From Pigoraptor vietnamica (taxonomy: Eukaryota > Opisthokonta > Filasterea), in contig CALSCQ010000330.1 in NCBI GenBank assembly GCA_943704525.1, forward strand, positions 1 through 17,990: a DNA stretch of 17,990 nucleotides. The letters are read 5' to 3'. Positions within the stretch are counted from its first letter, which is position 1, and every line of letters starts with the position of its first letter. Positions 10,213 through 17,990 of the stretch are shown here, in pieces. Below the pieces are notes generated by a model. It made no database searches, was not told where the DNA came from, and was given only the letters and a program-made list of their open reading frames with translations. Made by a program: the position numbers and the translations under genes.

Positions 10213-10988
10213 ATGGCTCGGCAACTCGGCGAACTCGTCGACGGAGGTGCTTGCGCGGGAACTCTATGTCGATTTGATCACTATATTCCGTTCCTCTTCG
10301 CCCTCCAGTTGATCATACTGCGGCTTCAGTCAGTGGCGCGTTCCGACGACAGCGACACACGCGACTGGCGACACTTTTGTTCACCGACACCGGCGCCCTT
10401 CACTGGGTGGCATTCGCCGTCTTGCAAGTTCCACTTTTAGTCGCCGTGAACTGCGCAGTGCTGTTTCTGGTCGACTATGACTTTGCGGGAAGCTTTCGTC
10501 GACAAGCTGAGCACGGCGGCAACAGTTACTTCTCATCCCTCTCGCCAGCCCTGCCAGTGGTGCTGTCCTTGTCCGTTCTGCGACGATGGTGGCTGGAGAG
10601 TTGATGCAGCTGTGCCCGTCCGTCGGCCGGCTTCAGTTTGCAGCCGAGTGGGCGCGTGACATGGTCGCGGGCGCATGCTCTATAGGGCCGTGCGTCGAAG
10701 CCATGGCCGGCCGGCGACGAGTGAGAGAGTGGCTGATGCCGAGTCCCCGTTATTCACAAACAGAGTGGGCTGGGCGGCGCTGACGGAGGCCAGTCCCTTC
10801 ATGCTCTGTCTGTTCGGTGTTGTGCAAATGTCATGCCTGTTTCTTTCGACAGTGCTGTCGTGTGCATGGACATTCACGGGGTGCGCGAGAGAATGCGGCT
10901 CATTGACACGGCGGCGTGGCGCTGGCTCATCGACGCGGAAGCGCGCCGACAGCGGCAGGAGGCGGCAGGGCGATTGGGCGGCGCATAA
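10213..10988 (+). pseudogene. Frameshifted relative of the four-helix membrane protein at 13461
   Basis: Short open segments in changing frames line up, in order, with the intact gene at 13461-14462. IILRLQSVARSDD matches CIVRLWERAKV. The frame then shifts and GALHWVAFAVLQVPLL matches VTIHWVAFALLHAIFF. A further shifted Cys-containing loop segment (about 10586-10700) fits more weakly. ASPFMLCLFGVVQMSCLFLS then matches the last helix region GAFSLFDVFLWLQ. After another shift near 10860, GVRERMRLIDTAAW matches the post-helix VFDVREERWQIG. The last frame ends with TAA at 10986-10988. At least four frame changes without GT-AG introns point to a decayed paralogue; clustered assembly indels are the alternative. 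No N-terminal part corresponding to the first helix is clear. Confidence 0.55.
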
Positions 10989-11434
10989 GCCATACGCGCC
11001 GGCGTCGCGAAGGCTTCATTTGCGCTAGCCCTGCGTCGACTAGTACTGGATTGGCCCATTTCGAATACCGATGGAGGCCCTTGACTGCAGCCGTTGGTGA
11101 ACGTGCCATTCCGGCAGTCAGGGCGGTCGTTGGAGCCCATGCCGACAGGCCGCAGCCGGCGGACGCCATCGCACAACCGCACAGGACAGCGCCGGCGGTT
11201 ACACCACGACTTCACTCTACCGGGAACGCCGTCTGCCTGTGACGAGCCCCGGCCCGACCAATTCTTCCAGCGGAGGCAGCGACGAGGTGAGCGCAGAGGG
11301 AAGTGGTCGCCGCCGACTGGAGTCCACGAGATAGTGTTCACCGACGCCAACAACGGCTTTGGACTGTATGGACGAGACGACGTCGTTCAAGCGGCGTAAG
11401 AACAGCGATGCGATTTCATTCAGTGCGCTCTTTC
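10989..11434. other. Stretch without a supportable gene
   Basis: The longest open frames here (for example 10874-11353 minus and 11094-11399 plus) are Arg/Pro/Ser-rich, show no family motif, and lack the GC-rich third-position pattern of the real exons. It separates the two decayed genes, which point toward each other. Confidence 0.4.
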
Positions 11435-12414
11435 TCAGAGCCCCTTCCGGTCGATGACGGCCCTATTCGTCGCCAGCCAACTCTTCGCCTCCCAATCGCC
11501 CGCGTCCACTGCACCGCCGCACTTCGAATGAGCGCACTGAACGCCCTTCCGCTCGTCACGTGCCACTCCCCAGCTGTTACACACGTCAATTGCCCATACA
11601 AATACATGGCCCCAAAGTGGCCTATCGCAGCCGCCCTCGCATACTGCGCGGCACTCGCCGATGCGTCGCGCGCCATACCAAAGCCGTTGAGCAGGCACAG
11701 GCCGACGTAGATTATCCCCGCCACACACGCGCCCTTCGCAGAAGAGAGAGCGAGTGCGCCTTGGAGAGGGAGCTCGCGCATCGCTTGCCCCTTACCGTCC
11801 CGAGGAGGTAGTGGCACAAGCCCATCTAAACGCACGCACGGGGTCGCGCTCGTCGCCAGCGCCGAGAATAAGTGATTGCCGATTTTCGAGAACGGCCACG
11901 TCGTGCCGGTTCATCGCCGCTACGTCGCGAGGGCTGCCCCAACAATTTCCGGCGAGCACGGCACAAAGAGACACATGTGGGCGCGCGCCTTCTCCACGTC
12001 GATTGCACGCTCGTCCGCGAGAGTCTCATAGAAGAGCGTGCGCGCGCGCTTGAGCGCGCTTGAATTCAAACGGAGCACGATGAAACGCCCGCAAGACGCA
12101 CTCAAAAGGGTTCAGCACGAGCTTCCCCTCGGGAATGCACGCGTTCACCTTCTCGCTGAAAGCGGCGTCCTCCAAGTACTTGCGAGTGTACTGCGACGAC
12201 AGGCGGTACACGCGCTCGTGGCGAAGGAGGAGACTGAAGAGGCGGCCGCATGTGTTGGCCACTGAGCGCGCCCTTCTCGCCATTCGACAGATACGATATC
12301 ACCTTAACGGCTACAACCGTACCTCCGGTGGGAGCAGTCAAAGTTTGCCGGTGTCGGCTGCGAATCGAACGACGACAGCGCTGCGTCTGCGCGAGGAAAG
12401 GCGCCGTCGGACAT
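11435..12414 (-). pseudogene. Decayed F-box plus Sel1-repeat (SLR) gene
   Basis: On the minus strand an ATG at 12414-12412 opens MSDGAFPRADAALSSFD. Frame changes then expose a recognisable F-box: LPPEVRL in one frame, VAVKVISYLSNGEKGALS in the next, and VANTCGRLFSLLLRHERVYR in a third. A helical linker (KYLEDAAFSEKVNACI) follows, then after another shift LFYETLADERAIDVEKARAH. Further down are Sel1-like repeats: YVGLCLLNGFGMARDASASA, then AQYARAAAIGHFGAMYLYG. After one more shift comes GVARDERKGVQ, then GGAVDAGDWEAKSWLA, ending with TGA at 11437-11435. F-box proteins recruit substrates to SCF ubiquitin ligases, and SLRs are helical interaction repeats. At least five frame breaks without possible introns make this non-functional, unless the assembly here is full of indels. 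Confidence 0.6.
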
Positions 12415-12557
12415 TGTGCCCCTCGACCGTGAAGACGTCTCTGTGGGCGCACTGGAGAAACAGAATAGGGAGTCGACAAGGACACAGCGGAAGAATTGCC
12501 TGCCTCACACAATGAAAAATACAGTGCCGTACACCGCACGAGACGATATAAGACGAC

Positions 12558-12585
12558 TCTACACACACACACACACACACACACT

Positions 12586-12623
<38 letters not shown>

Positions 12624-12830
12624 CACACACACACGCACACATACACACACACACACACACACGCACACACACAGACACACACAGAGACACACGACACACA
12701 CACACACACATTTACACACCACGCACATGCACACATACAAGCGCGCACACGCACACACAAATACACTCACACAACACACGCAGGCACTACACTCTACGCA
12801 CACACACACACACAAGCACAAACAAAGAGC
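12558..12830 (+). repeat. Large (CA)n-rich microsatellite
   Basis: About 270 bases of CA units are interrupted by CG, TA and GA steps, densest from 12560 to 12720. The tract lies just upstream of the decayed F-box/SLR gene (which reads leftward). The long Thr-His and Cys-Val frames across it are artefacts. Confidence 0.95.
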
Positions 12831-13066
12831 AAAACAATACGCCAGAGCGCACAAATACCCACCACATTGCTCCCTCGGCAGCAAAGCGACAGCTTATCTC
12901 AGCCGTCGTGCAGCGGCCGTCTTCAGCCAGCAACAACTCATGTGCCCACGCCTGGTCGTCGCCACTGTGACGTGGCATTATCAACCAAGGGCATCGTACC
13001 GGCCTTGTCAGCGGCGCGTCAGAGCGTCCTTGCCGCGACTCGGTTCGTTCCGTGTCCGTGGACAGA
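12831..13066. other. Spacer with no recognised feature
   Basis: No gene, RNA or repeat stands out between the CA-rich tract and the motif cluster in front of the membrane-protein gene. Short frames exist on both strands but have no family resemblance. Confidence 0.35.
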
Positions 13067-13179
13067 GGTAACCTTCCGTTATCACGTCACGTGAGTGAAA
13101 TATCCACCACTCACTCAAAAAATCGGCTACCACCCGTTATCACTACCCTCGCCACCGACACTCTTAGCGTGCAGTTATC
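13067..13179. promoter_or_regulatory. GGTAACC, E-box and three GTTATC motifs upstream of the membrane-protein gene
   Basis: Within 113 bases lie GGTAACC (13067-13073, reverse complement of GGTTACC), GTTATC at 13078-13083, 13136-13141 and 13174-13179, and the palindrome CACGTG at 13088-13093 inside TCACGTCACGTGA. The GTTATC and GGTTACC words are the same ones concentrated at 9737-10013. The cluster sits about 280 bases upstream of the chosen start codon at 13461, a plausible promoter position. Confidence 0.45.
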
Positions 13180-13339
13180 TTGCTCACAATGACCGCAGAG
13201 ACGGCCCTTAGAGTGTCCCCCACACGTTGCATCCCGTTGTCGCTCTCCTCAAAGTTCAAAACGGACGAGAATCGGCCGGCCTTTGTGCTTGCCGCAGCCG
13301 TGTATTCTGTCGCAGTGCGTGTGTCGGCGTCCGCAGGCG

Positions 13340-13403
13340 GAGTGCGCCTTGGGGCGAAGGCTGCGTGCGGTGGGGCGAGGGCTGAGTGCGGTGGGGCGGT
13401 TCT
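13340..13403 (+). repeat. Three imperfect 20-23 base tandem units
   Basis: Units start at 13340, 13363 and 13384 and share the core GTGCGGTGGGGCGAGGGCT with small changes. They lie between the motif cluster and the start of the membrane-protein gene, so they may be in its 5' leader. Confidence 0.6.
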
Positions 13404-13460
13404 AGGCGCCAGTCGCTTTACGTCAACCAGCAAGCTAACGGGAACGCTGGAGCCGCGTCG

Positions 13461-14462
13461 ATGTTACTTTTCAACTTTCCCGCCAGCAGTGGCAGTAACT
13501 GTACAGTACGCATGGAGAATCGCAGCTCTGAACCCTGGTGGGTTTGGCCTGCTGGCGCGCTTGTCGTCGCTTTCTCGCTCATCGCGGCCATCGGGGGCTT
13601 GGAAGACGTCTTCTTGTGTGTGGTTTTTATATCGTTTTCTCTCCTTGCGATGTCAATCACGCTCGGATTGCAAGGCGTGGCGTCCAAGTGCATTGTGCGG
13701 CTGTGGGAGCGGGCGAAAGTGACGCACCCCGACGGCGGTGCATTCGTGCAACGGCACATTGTCACAATTCACTGGGTCGCTTTCGCCCTCCTGCACGCGA
13801 TCTTCTTCGCGACATTCGTGTTCGGATTCCCCGATGTCTTGGACGCACTGTTGCGCGATTGGCTCCCTCCGCGCGAACGGTCTCTCGGCACGCGAGGCAG
13901 CGATTCATTTTGTTCGGCGCCTTCGTCCGTGTCGATGCCAAGCAACTGTTACTCACTCGAGTGTGTAACCGCTAACGGCGTGCGTGCAACACACGACGGT
14001 TATCCACCGCAGTGCCCGCTCGCGTGGACACCCTTCACCGGCGAAGGTGACGCGCGACTCCAGTGTTCGAACTGTTCCGGGGAGTTCGGCTACGGCGACT
14101 CTCAGCACCCGTCCGTCGTCGACGACAAACGCACTCGCAAGCGTCACGAAGGGGGAAACGGGGCGTTTTCGTTGTTTGACGTGTTCTTGTGGCTCCAAAT
14201 CTGCCTCGGGATAGTCGTCACGGTGTTCGTTATGACCTACTTCAGTATCTCTGAAGTGTTCGACGTGCGCGAGGAGAGATGGCAGATCGGCGCAGCACCC
14301 GAACGCAATGTGCCGGTTACGGCGCCCCCTCAGACACCGCCGTTACGGCATTGGACCGCAGTGTTCGTCCCCCGAATGTTCGTTGCGCCGCCAACGGTCC
14401 GAGTGCCCGCAGTTCCCCTCGGGCCCATTACGCCGCAACGCAAGAAGCGCCGTTGCAGGTGA
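13461..14462 (+). CDS. Four-helix membrane protein, unknown family
   Basis: This is an intronless frame of 333 residues from the ATG at 13461; a second in-frame ATG at 13512 (MENRSSEPWW) is also possible. Hydrophobic helices lie near 13542-13600, 13608-13670, 13758-13830 and 14176-14250. Between helices 3 and 4 is a loop of over 100 residues with seven Cys (CYSLEC, QCPLAW, CSNCSGEFG) and one NCS sequon, suggesting an extracytoplasmic, disulfide-bonded domain. After helix 4 comes a basic, Pro-rich tail ending RKKRRCR. The four-helix layout with a large second loop recalls tetraspanins, but the CCG motif is absent, so I do not assign that family. A decayed relative lies at 10213-10988, which shows this is a duplicated family in the genome. 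Cell role unknown. Confidence 0.7.
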   Translation: MLLFNFPASSGSNCTVRMENRSSEPWWVWPAGALVVAFSLIAAIGGLEDVFLCVVFISFSLLAMSITLGLQGVASKCIVRLWERAKVTHPDGGAFVQRHIVTIHWVAFALLHAIFFATFVFGFPDVLDALLRDWLPPRERSLGTRGSDSFCSAPSSVSMPSNCYSLECVTANGVRATHDGYPPQCPLAWTPFTGEGDARLQCSNCSGEFGYGDSQHPSVVDDKRTRKRHEGGNGAFSLFDVFLWLQICLGIVVTVFVMTYFSISEVFDVREERWQIGAAPERNVPVTAPPQTPPLRHWTAVFVPRMFVAPPTVRVPAVPLGPITPQRKKRRCR

Positions 14463-14868
14463 AAGCAACACAAACGTGGCAAAATGAACGAGTCCATCGC
14501 CGTGTGAAGATACGCGCGCTTGAGGTGAAGACGACTATGTCGCTACAACAGAGCCGCGCGCGTGGTGTGTGCGCGCGTGCGTGCGTGCATGAGAGTGCGT
14601 TCGTATATGAGAGCGCGCGTGTGTGCGTGCGTTGGGCACAGGCGTACATCACAGCACATGTAGACCCGACGGGCAAGATTGACAAACAGCGCAAACACTT
14701 CTGCGGTATACACCAGAACATAGCACGAGTGTACGAAACCGCGGGCGCATTGGCCTCAGTTTACGACGTAAAACGAGTCGCCGTTATCGGAAGTGCCCTA
14801 TCCACAGAACACAGAACACACGAGACAAAGCAAAAATGTCCGGAAACGCAGGCGCACCGTAGGCGACC
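14463..14868. other. Tail-to-tail spacer with TG/CG-rich patch
   Basis: This stretch lies between the stop of the four-helix gene and the stop of the minus-strand amidase-like gene. It contains a GTGTGTGCGCGCGTGCGTGC patch at about 14564-14584 and the truncated copy of the amidase gene's last exon (14754-14798). No separate gene is seen. Confidence 0.5.
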
Positions 14869-14911
14869 TCAGTTTATGACGTAAAACGAGTCGCCGTTAT
14901 TGGAGATGCCC
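14754..14911 (-). repeat. Direct duplication of the amidase-like gene's 3' coding end
   Basis: Segments 14754-14798 and 14867-14911 match at 41 of 45 positions, 113 bases apart. The second encodes the real C-terminus and stop of the gene at 14869-15640 (SNNGDSFYVIN). The first would encode SDNGDSFYVVN plus a stop, but it has no upstream exon, only 68 bases separating it from the real stop. It is a truncated copy rather than a second gene. Confidence 0.85.
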
Positions 14912-15640
14912 GTTCCATTCCAGCGAATGGTGCGCTGCGAGATGGGGTGACCGACCCACTGGTCCCAGACCTGCGAGCCCAGTTCGGACGGGGCGATAAG
15001 GACGGGGAGAGGCCATGTGTTTATCGAGCGAGAGGAGAACATTCCGACACCAGAAGTGCTTGCAGGGCATTGTGCGTGTGCTCCCGCGTGTATGCGCGCG
15101 CATTTGTGTTCGCCCGGCGCACGAGAGCGAACCTTTGAAAATGCGCATACACAAAACAGAACTTATCCCAAGCTCTATATCGCCCATGCACACATGCCAC
15201 ACTACGCCCACTCTTGACGATTCACCTGGATGCCGTCGTCGTTCTGGCCCGTGTACACGGCCGCATGACCCGAGTACGACCCGCTAGGGAACGTGGCAAT
15301 AGTAGTGCCAAACGCAAGCGACGCGCCGTGCACCTTCGTCCCCGGCGTCCACTGCGACGTCGTGCGCGTGTCCTTCGAGCACACCTTGACAAAACTAACG
15401 CACTCGCCGCAGTATTGTCCCGAGGGATAGCAGAGTACCTGGCCGGCGTACGAAGCGGGGTCGGCACAGATGGCCGCTGTGTCGCAGGATCACTACAATA
15501 AGAAAAAAAAAAGGGGGAAAAAAATTGACGCACAACAATCCGTTTCAGCTGGCGCGCAGGAGCCGCTGTCCCATACCTTCAATTGCGAGGGCCATGCACG
15601 CGACAACAGCCGCTGCGCAAACAGCGCACTTGAAGGCCAT
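14869..15640 (-). CDS. Secreted BPSL0067-type (NlpC/P60-like) amidase candidate, three exons
   Basis: Minus-strand exons are 15640-15577, 15476-15226 and 14970-14869, giving 138 residues. The introns are 100 and 255 bases, both GT-AG, and phases fit exactly. The ATG context is AAAATGG. Residues 1-21 (MAFKCAVCAAAVVACMALA...) form a signal peptide. The mature part carries GQYCGECVSFVK (probable nucleophile Cys), then W-x-x-G-x-x-V-x-G, GTTIATFPSGSYSGHAAVYT (probable catalytic His), GIQ-VWDQW, and the C-terminal SNNGDSFYVIN. This order matches the BPSL0067 family, small papain-fold proteins grouped with NlpC/P60-type peptidoglycan amidases and found mostly in bacteria. A secreted role against bacterial cell walls is inference. 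Intron 1 has a strong T-rich tract before the acceptor. An alternative AG ten to sixteen bases upstream would break the frame. Confidence 0.85.
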
Positions 15641-15720
15641 TTTCGCCGCGACTTGACGCACAAGGGACCAAATCGCTCTCGACTTTATGGCCGGCATTGT
15701 TTTTTAGCCACTGTAATTGG

Positions 15721-15756
15721 TGACGTCACTAAACGGGTTACCTTCAACTGGTTACC
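15721..15756. promoter_or_regulatory. CRE-like palindrome and two GGTTACC motifs upstream of the amidase-like gene
   Basis: The perfect palindrome TGACGTCA lies at 15721-15728, about 80 bases upstream of the ATG at 15640 (minus strand). Two GGTTACC words follow at 15736-15742 and 15750-15756, 14 bases apart. TGACGTCA is the classic bZIP (CREB/ATF) site. GGTTACC also occurs in the spacer regions at 9959 and 13067. Confidence 0.45.
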
Positions 15757-15868
15757 ACGGGCCAAAATGTCCCGACTTATCTGTTGAGGCATTTCGATCA
15801 ACCGAACTGAAGCCGATGTGCGTTCGAATGTCCCGACTGTGTATTCTGATACCGAGCCATCTGAAGCC

Positions 15869-15931
15869 AGAGCTCAGACGTTGCACAGCAGAGCTCAGAC
15901 GTTGCACAATAGGGCTCAAGCGTTGCACGCG
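15869..15931 (-). repeat. Triplicated 21-base unit spanning a stop codon
   Basis: Three adjacent 21-base units run 15869-15889, 15890-15910 and 15911-15931, sharing AG(A/G)GCTCA(G/A)(A/G)CGTTGCAC. The unit at 15911-15931 overlaps the end of the gene at 15916-17952 and contains its TGA. On the minus strand each unit reads Cys-Asn-Ala/Val-stop. The two extra units follow the gene's stop. Confidence 0.9.
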
Positions 15932-17952
15932 TCCGCCTCATACTCATCAAACGCCTGCTGCCACTTGCCCATCGCAGCCTGCCACATCTCCTTCGCCGTC
16001 GTCTCGGCAAACTGGACGCGCACGCCAACGTTGTTGCCCTCGAACGGGTCTTCCTTGAGCGTCCCGCTCGCGACGTTGCCCACTTGCTCCGCGTAGTACA
16101 GCGACGTCACTGCGCCTCCAACGTAAGGGCGACGGCTGAGCGGCAGCGGCAAGTACCAGTCCTGGCGCGAGCGGAGCTCGGGATCGCGCGGCGAGATCGG
16201 CTCGATCGAGACGTAGAAGCTCTGGCCGGCCGTGAACATGGCGCCAATGTCCGACTCGTCAAAGTCAAACACAATGAGGCCGGGGATGCCGCCGTGGGAT
16301 GACGCGAACATCTGCGTGGTGCTGGCAAGCACCTTGTACGGCGCATCGATGCTGCGTCGCGACAAGAATGTCAGGAACAATGGCCAACGCGTTGAAACCG
16401 TGACAAAACATTACATACCTGCGCAGAGCAAGGCGCGCGCCCGTAATGCCCGCGGCATCGTTGAGGGCGGCGACGACCACGCGCGCGACGCGGCCCATAA
16501 ATTCGGGCGCCTGGAGCTTGACAAACACGTGGTTCCACGGCTTGAGCGAGAGGAAGTTGGGGTTATCGCCGCGCTCGCTCGTAAGGCTGGCCGACGTCTC
16601 CGTCGGGGTGCCAATCCAGCGCTCACGACGCGAAGAGAACGGCGTGCGCGCCCACGTCGCAGAGGTCGTGCTGACGATCGACTTGGCGGCGATGTCGACG
16701 TCGACGAAAAAGTCGCCCGTGTTCACCTCGTCCGGCAGGGCGAAGTTGAAGGGACGACCAAGCAGAGCGTCGCGCGTGCCCGCAGGGGGAATCTTCGGCG
16801 CCATCTTGAGCGCGCTGAGGCTGTCGTCCATCTTCGACTGGCCCTCCAGCATAATGTTGCGCACGTAAAACCCAGTGAGAGTGGGGTCCACTCCCGTCGA
16901 GTAGTACCCGTCCGAGGCAAAGACAATCACGAGGCGCACGGTCTGTCCCGCATACGACGAAACGTCAAACGTCGCAGGGAGCCACACGGCCTCGCCGTCG
17001 CCAGAGTATCCCGTGAACGCACCGGCGCCGCCGAAGGCGCCCGTGGGCTGGTACTGCGCAGCCGACTGATTGACAGGTACGAGAGACTCGGCCTTCGACA
17101 TGTCGACGTCCTCGCCAACGATAACGAGAACTTGCGCTCCGTCGTAGTTCGGCTCGACCGCGTACTTAACGTCCATGGTGAGCGTGTCGCCGTTGCACAC
17201 GAAGGCGGGGGTGCTTACGAATTCGGACCATCCGTCGCCATAGCCGACGTCCTCGGGGCTAAACACGGCGCCCCACGCCCCGTCGAGCGAAGCGATGCTG
17301 TGAAAGTGGGGCACAATCTGCTCCTTGTTGGCGAGCTCGCCCATGGGGTCCGCGTTGACCTGGGTGTCCCACGCGGGACGCGAGCGTCAGTGTGTGTGGC
17401 GTGTAGTGTCTGCACCGACGGTGCGGGAACCTCCAGAACACACACGCTATGTGTGCCGTTCTTTCCGTTTGATCCATGCAACACAACCGGACTAAACCAC
17501 GTGCTCGACATTCAAGCACGCACAACACCATTGCACCACTCTCACCTGGATAACGTACACCTCGAGGTAATCGCCCGCAGGCAGCGCAAAGGTGCCCTCC
17601 ACCTCAAACACGTCGGCGTTGGTCGCGCCGACGCGGTGCGCGAGCGCAAAGACGCGCCCCTTTCCTTCCGAGGGGCTCGCCGTGATCACAGGGTTCGACA
17701 CGCGCGAGAGCCTGCGAAGGGAGTGGAAGAGAGAAGAGTGTGAGACCAATGGCGCATGCAACGACAATTGAAAGAGAGAGTGCAACAGAAAGGGTCCACA
17801 TCCGCACGACGGCCGGGTCGTGTGCGTACCGAGAGACAGCAGCGCCGTGGACGAGCAGCGTGCGCGTGATGTCGCCAGTAGAGGTAGCGGACGAACCCTC
17901 AAAGGACGAGAACGCCGTGCAGTCGTATGCCCAGCCGGCCGTGTCGGGGAGC
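15916..17952 (-). CDS. Multi-exon protein with immune-inhibitor-A/MAM-like jelly-roll segment, 5' partial
   Basis: Minus-strand exons are 17952-17830, 17711-17546, 17359-16419 and 16351-15916. The first follows an acceptor at 17953, so the start lies outside the window. Introns are 118, 186 and 67 bases with fitting GT-AG phases, and about 555 residues are visible. The central part (GYGDGWSEFVSTPAF ... LPATFDVSSYAGQTVRLVIV ... STGVDPTLTGFYVRNIML) has the pattern of MAM/immune-inhibitor-A type beta jelly rolls: a sum-of-strands module with 'SSYAGQTVRL' followed by 'GFYVRNI'. The downstream region (RPFNFALPDEVNTGDFFVDV) looks like further beta structure. The C-terminus is a helix-rich tail ending DEYEADACNA. 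No protease motif or membrane helix is visible here. Secretion is likely but the N-terminus is not in view. Function unknown. Confidence 0.8.
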
Positions 17953-17990
17953 CTGCAATGAACGGCACGAGTCAGCGCGATTTTGTGGGG

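Noticed and set aside
12102-12884. 260-residue minus-strand Cys/Val-rich frame, and its plus-strand Thr/His counterparts
   Set aside because: Mostly translated CA/TG microsatellite; only its end overlaps the F-box remnant.
13180-13722. 180-residue plus frame and the 89-residue minus frame at 13164-13433
   Set aside because: Both lack family motifs; the plus one overlaps the four-helix gene in another frame and runs through the short tandem units.
13461-14462. Calling the four-helix protein a tetraspanin
   Set aside because: The layout is similar but the diagnostic CCG motif in the large loop is absent.
14754-14798. A second complete amidase-like gene downstream of the first
   Set aside because: Only the last dozen or so codons are copied, with 68 bases to the real stop, so no room for upstream exons.
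1-17990. CRISPR array, rRNA, intact transposon or viral insertion
   Set aside because: No spaced identical repeats, no rRNA-like conserved blocks, and no transposase, integrase, reverse transcriptase or terminal inverted repeats were seen on either strand.

Overview
The window is nuclear DNA of a GC-rich, intron-bearing eukaryote, most likely a unicellular protist. The evidence is GT-AG introns that restore clean reading frames, exons with G or C at most third codon positions, long (CA)n/(TG)n microsatellites in introns and spacers, secreted and multi-pass proteins, and no operons or ribosome binding sites. Lineage cannot be fixed by reading alone; choanoflagellates, apusomonads and amoebozoans all have genomes of this style.

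Layout. (1) 21-5991, plus strand: 13 exons of an NRPS-like enzyme whose N-terminus lies outside the window. It reads adenylation - carrier - thioesterase - C-terminal beta-sandwich, and its substrate-pocket code looks glycine-like. (2) 6376-9523, minus strand, tail-to-tail with gene 1: an intronless Cys-rich receptor-like membrane protein (GCC2/GCC3-type repeats, FN3-like domain, three membrane helices) interrupted by one apparent +1 frameshift. (3) 9524-10212: spacer with a dense cluster of GTTATC/GATAAC motifs. (4) 10213-12414: a gene graveyard. It holds a multiply frameshifted relative of gene (5) on the plus strand and a multiply frameshifted F-box + Sel1-repeat gene on the minus strand, followed by a 270-bp CA-rich tract. 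(5) 13461-14462, plus: an intronless four-helix membrane protein of no family I recognise. (6) 14869-15640, minus: a three-exon gene for a small secreted protein of the BPSL0067 (NlpC/P60-like amidase) type, a family I know mainly from bacteria. (7) 15916-17952, minus, 5' end outside the window: a multi-exon protein with an immune-inhibitor-A/MAM-like jelly-roll segment.

No shared pathway is evident. The themes are surface or secreted proteins (genes 2, 5, 6, 7), one small-molecule enzyme (gene 1), and local duplication and decay. The strongest leads are the A-T-TE/beta-sandwich fusion, the intron-bearing bacterial-type amidase, duplicated stop-codon regions behind two adjacent genes, and a GTTATC/GGTTACC motif set in front of several genes.
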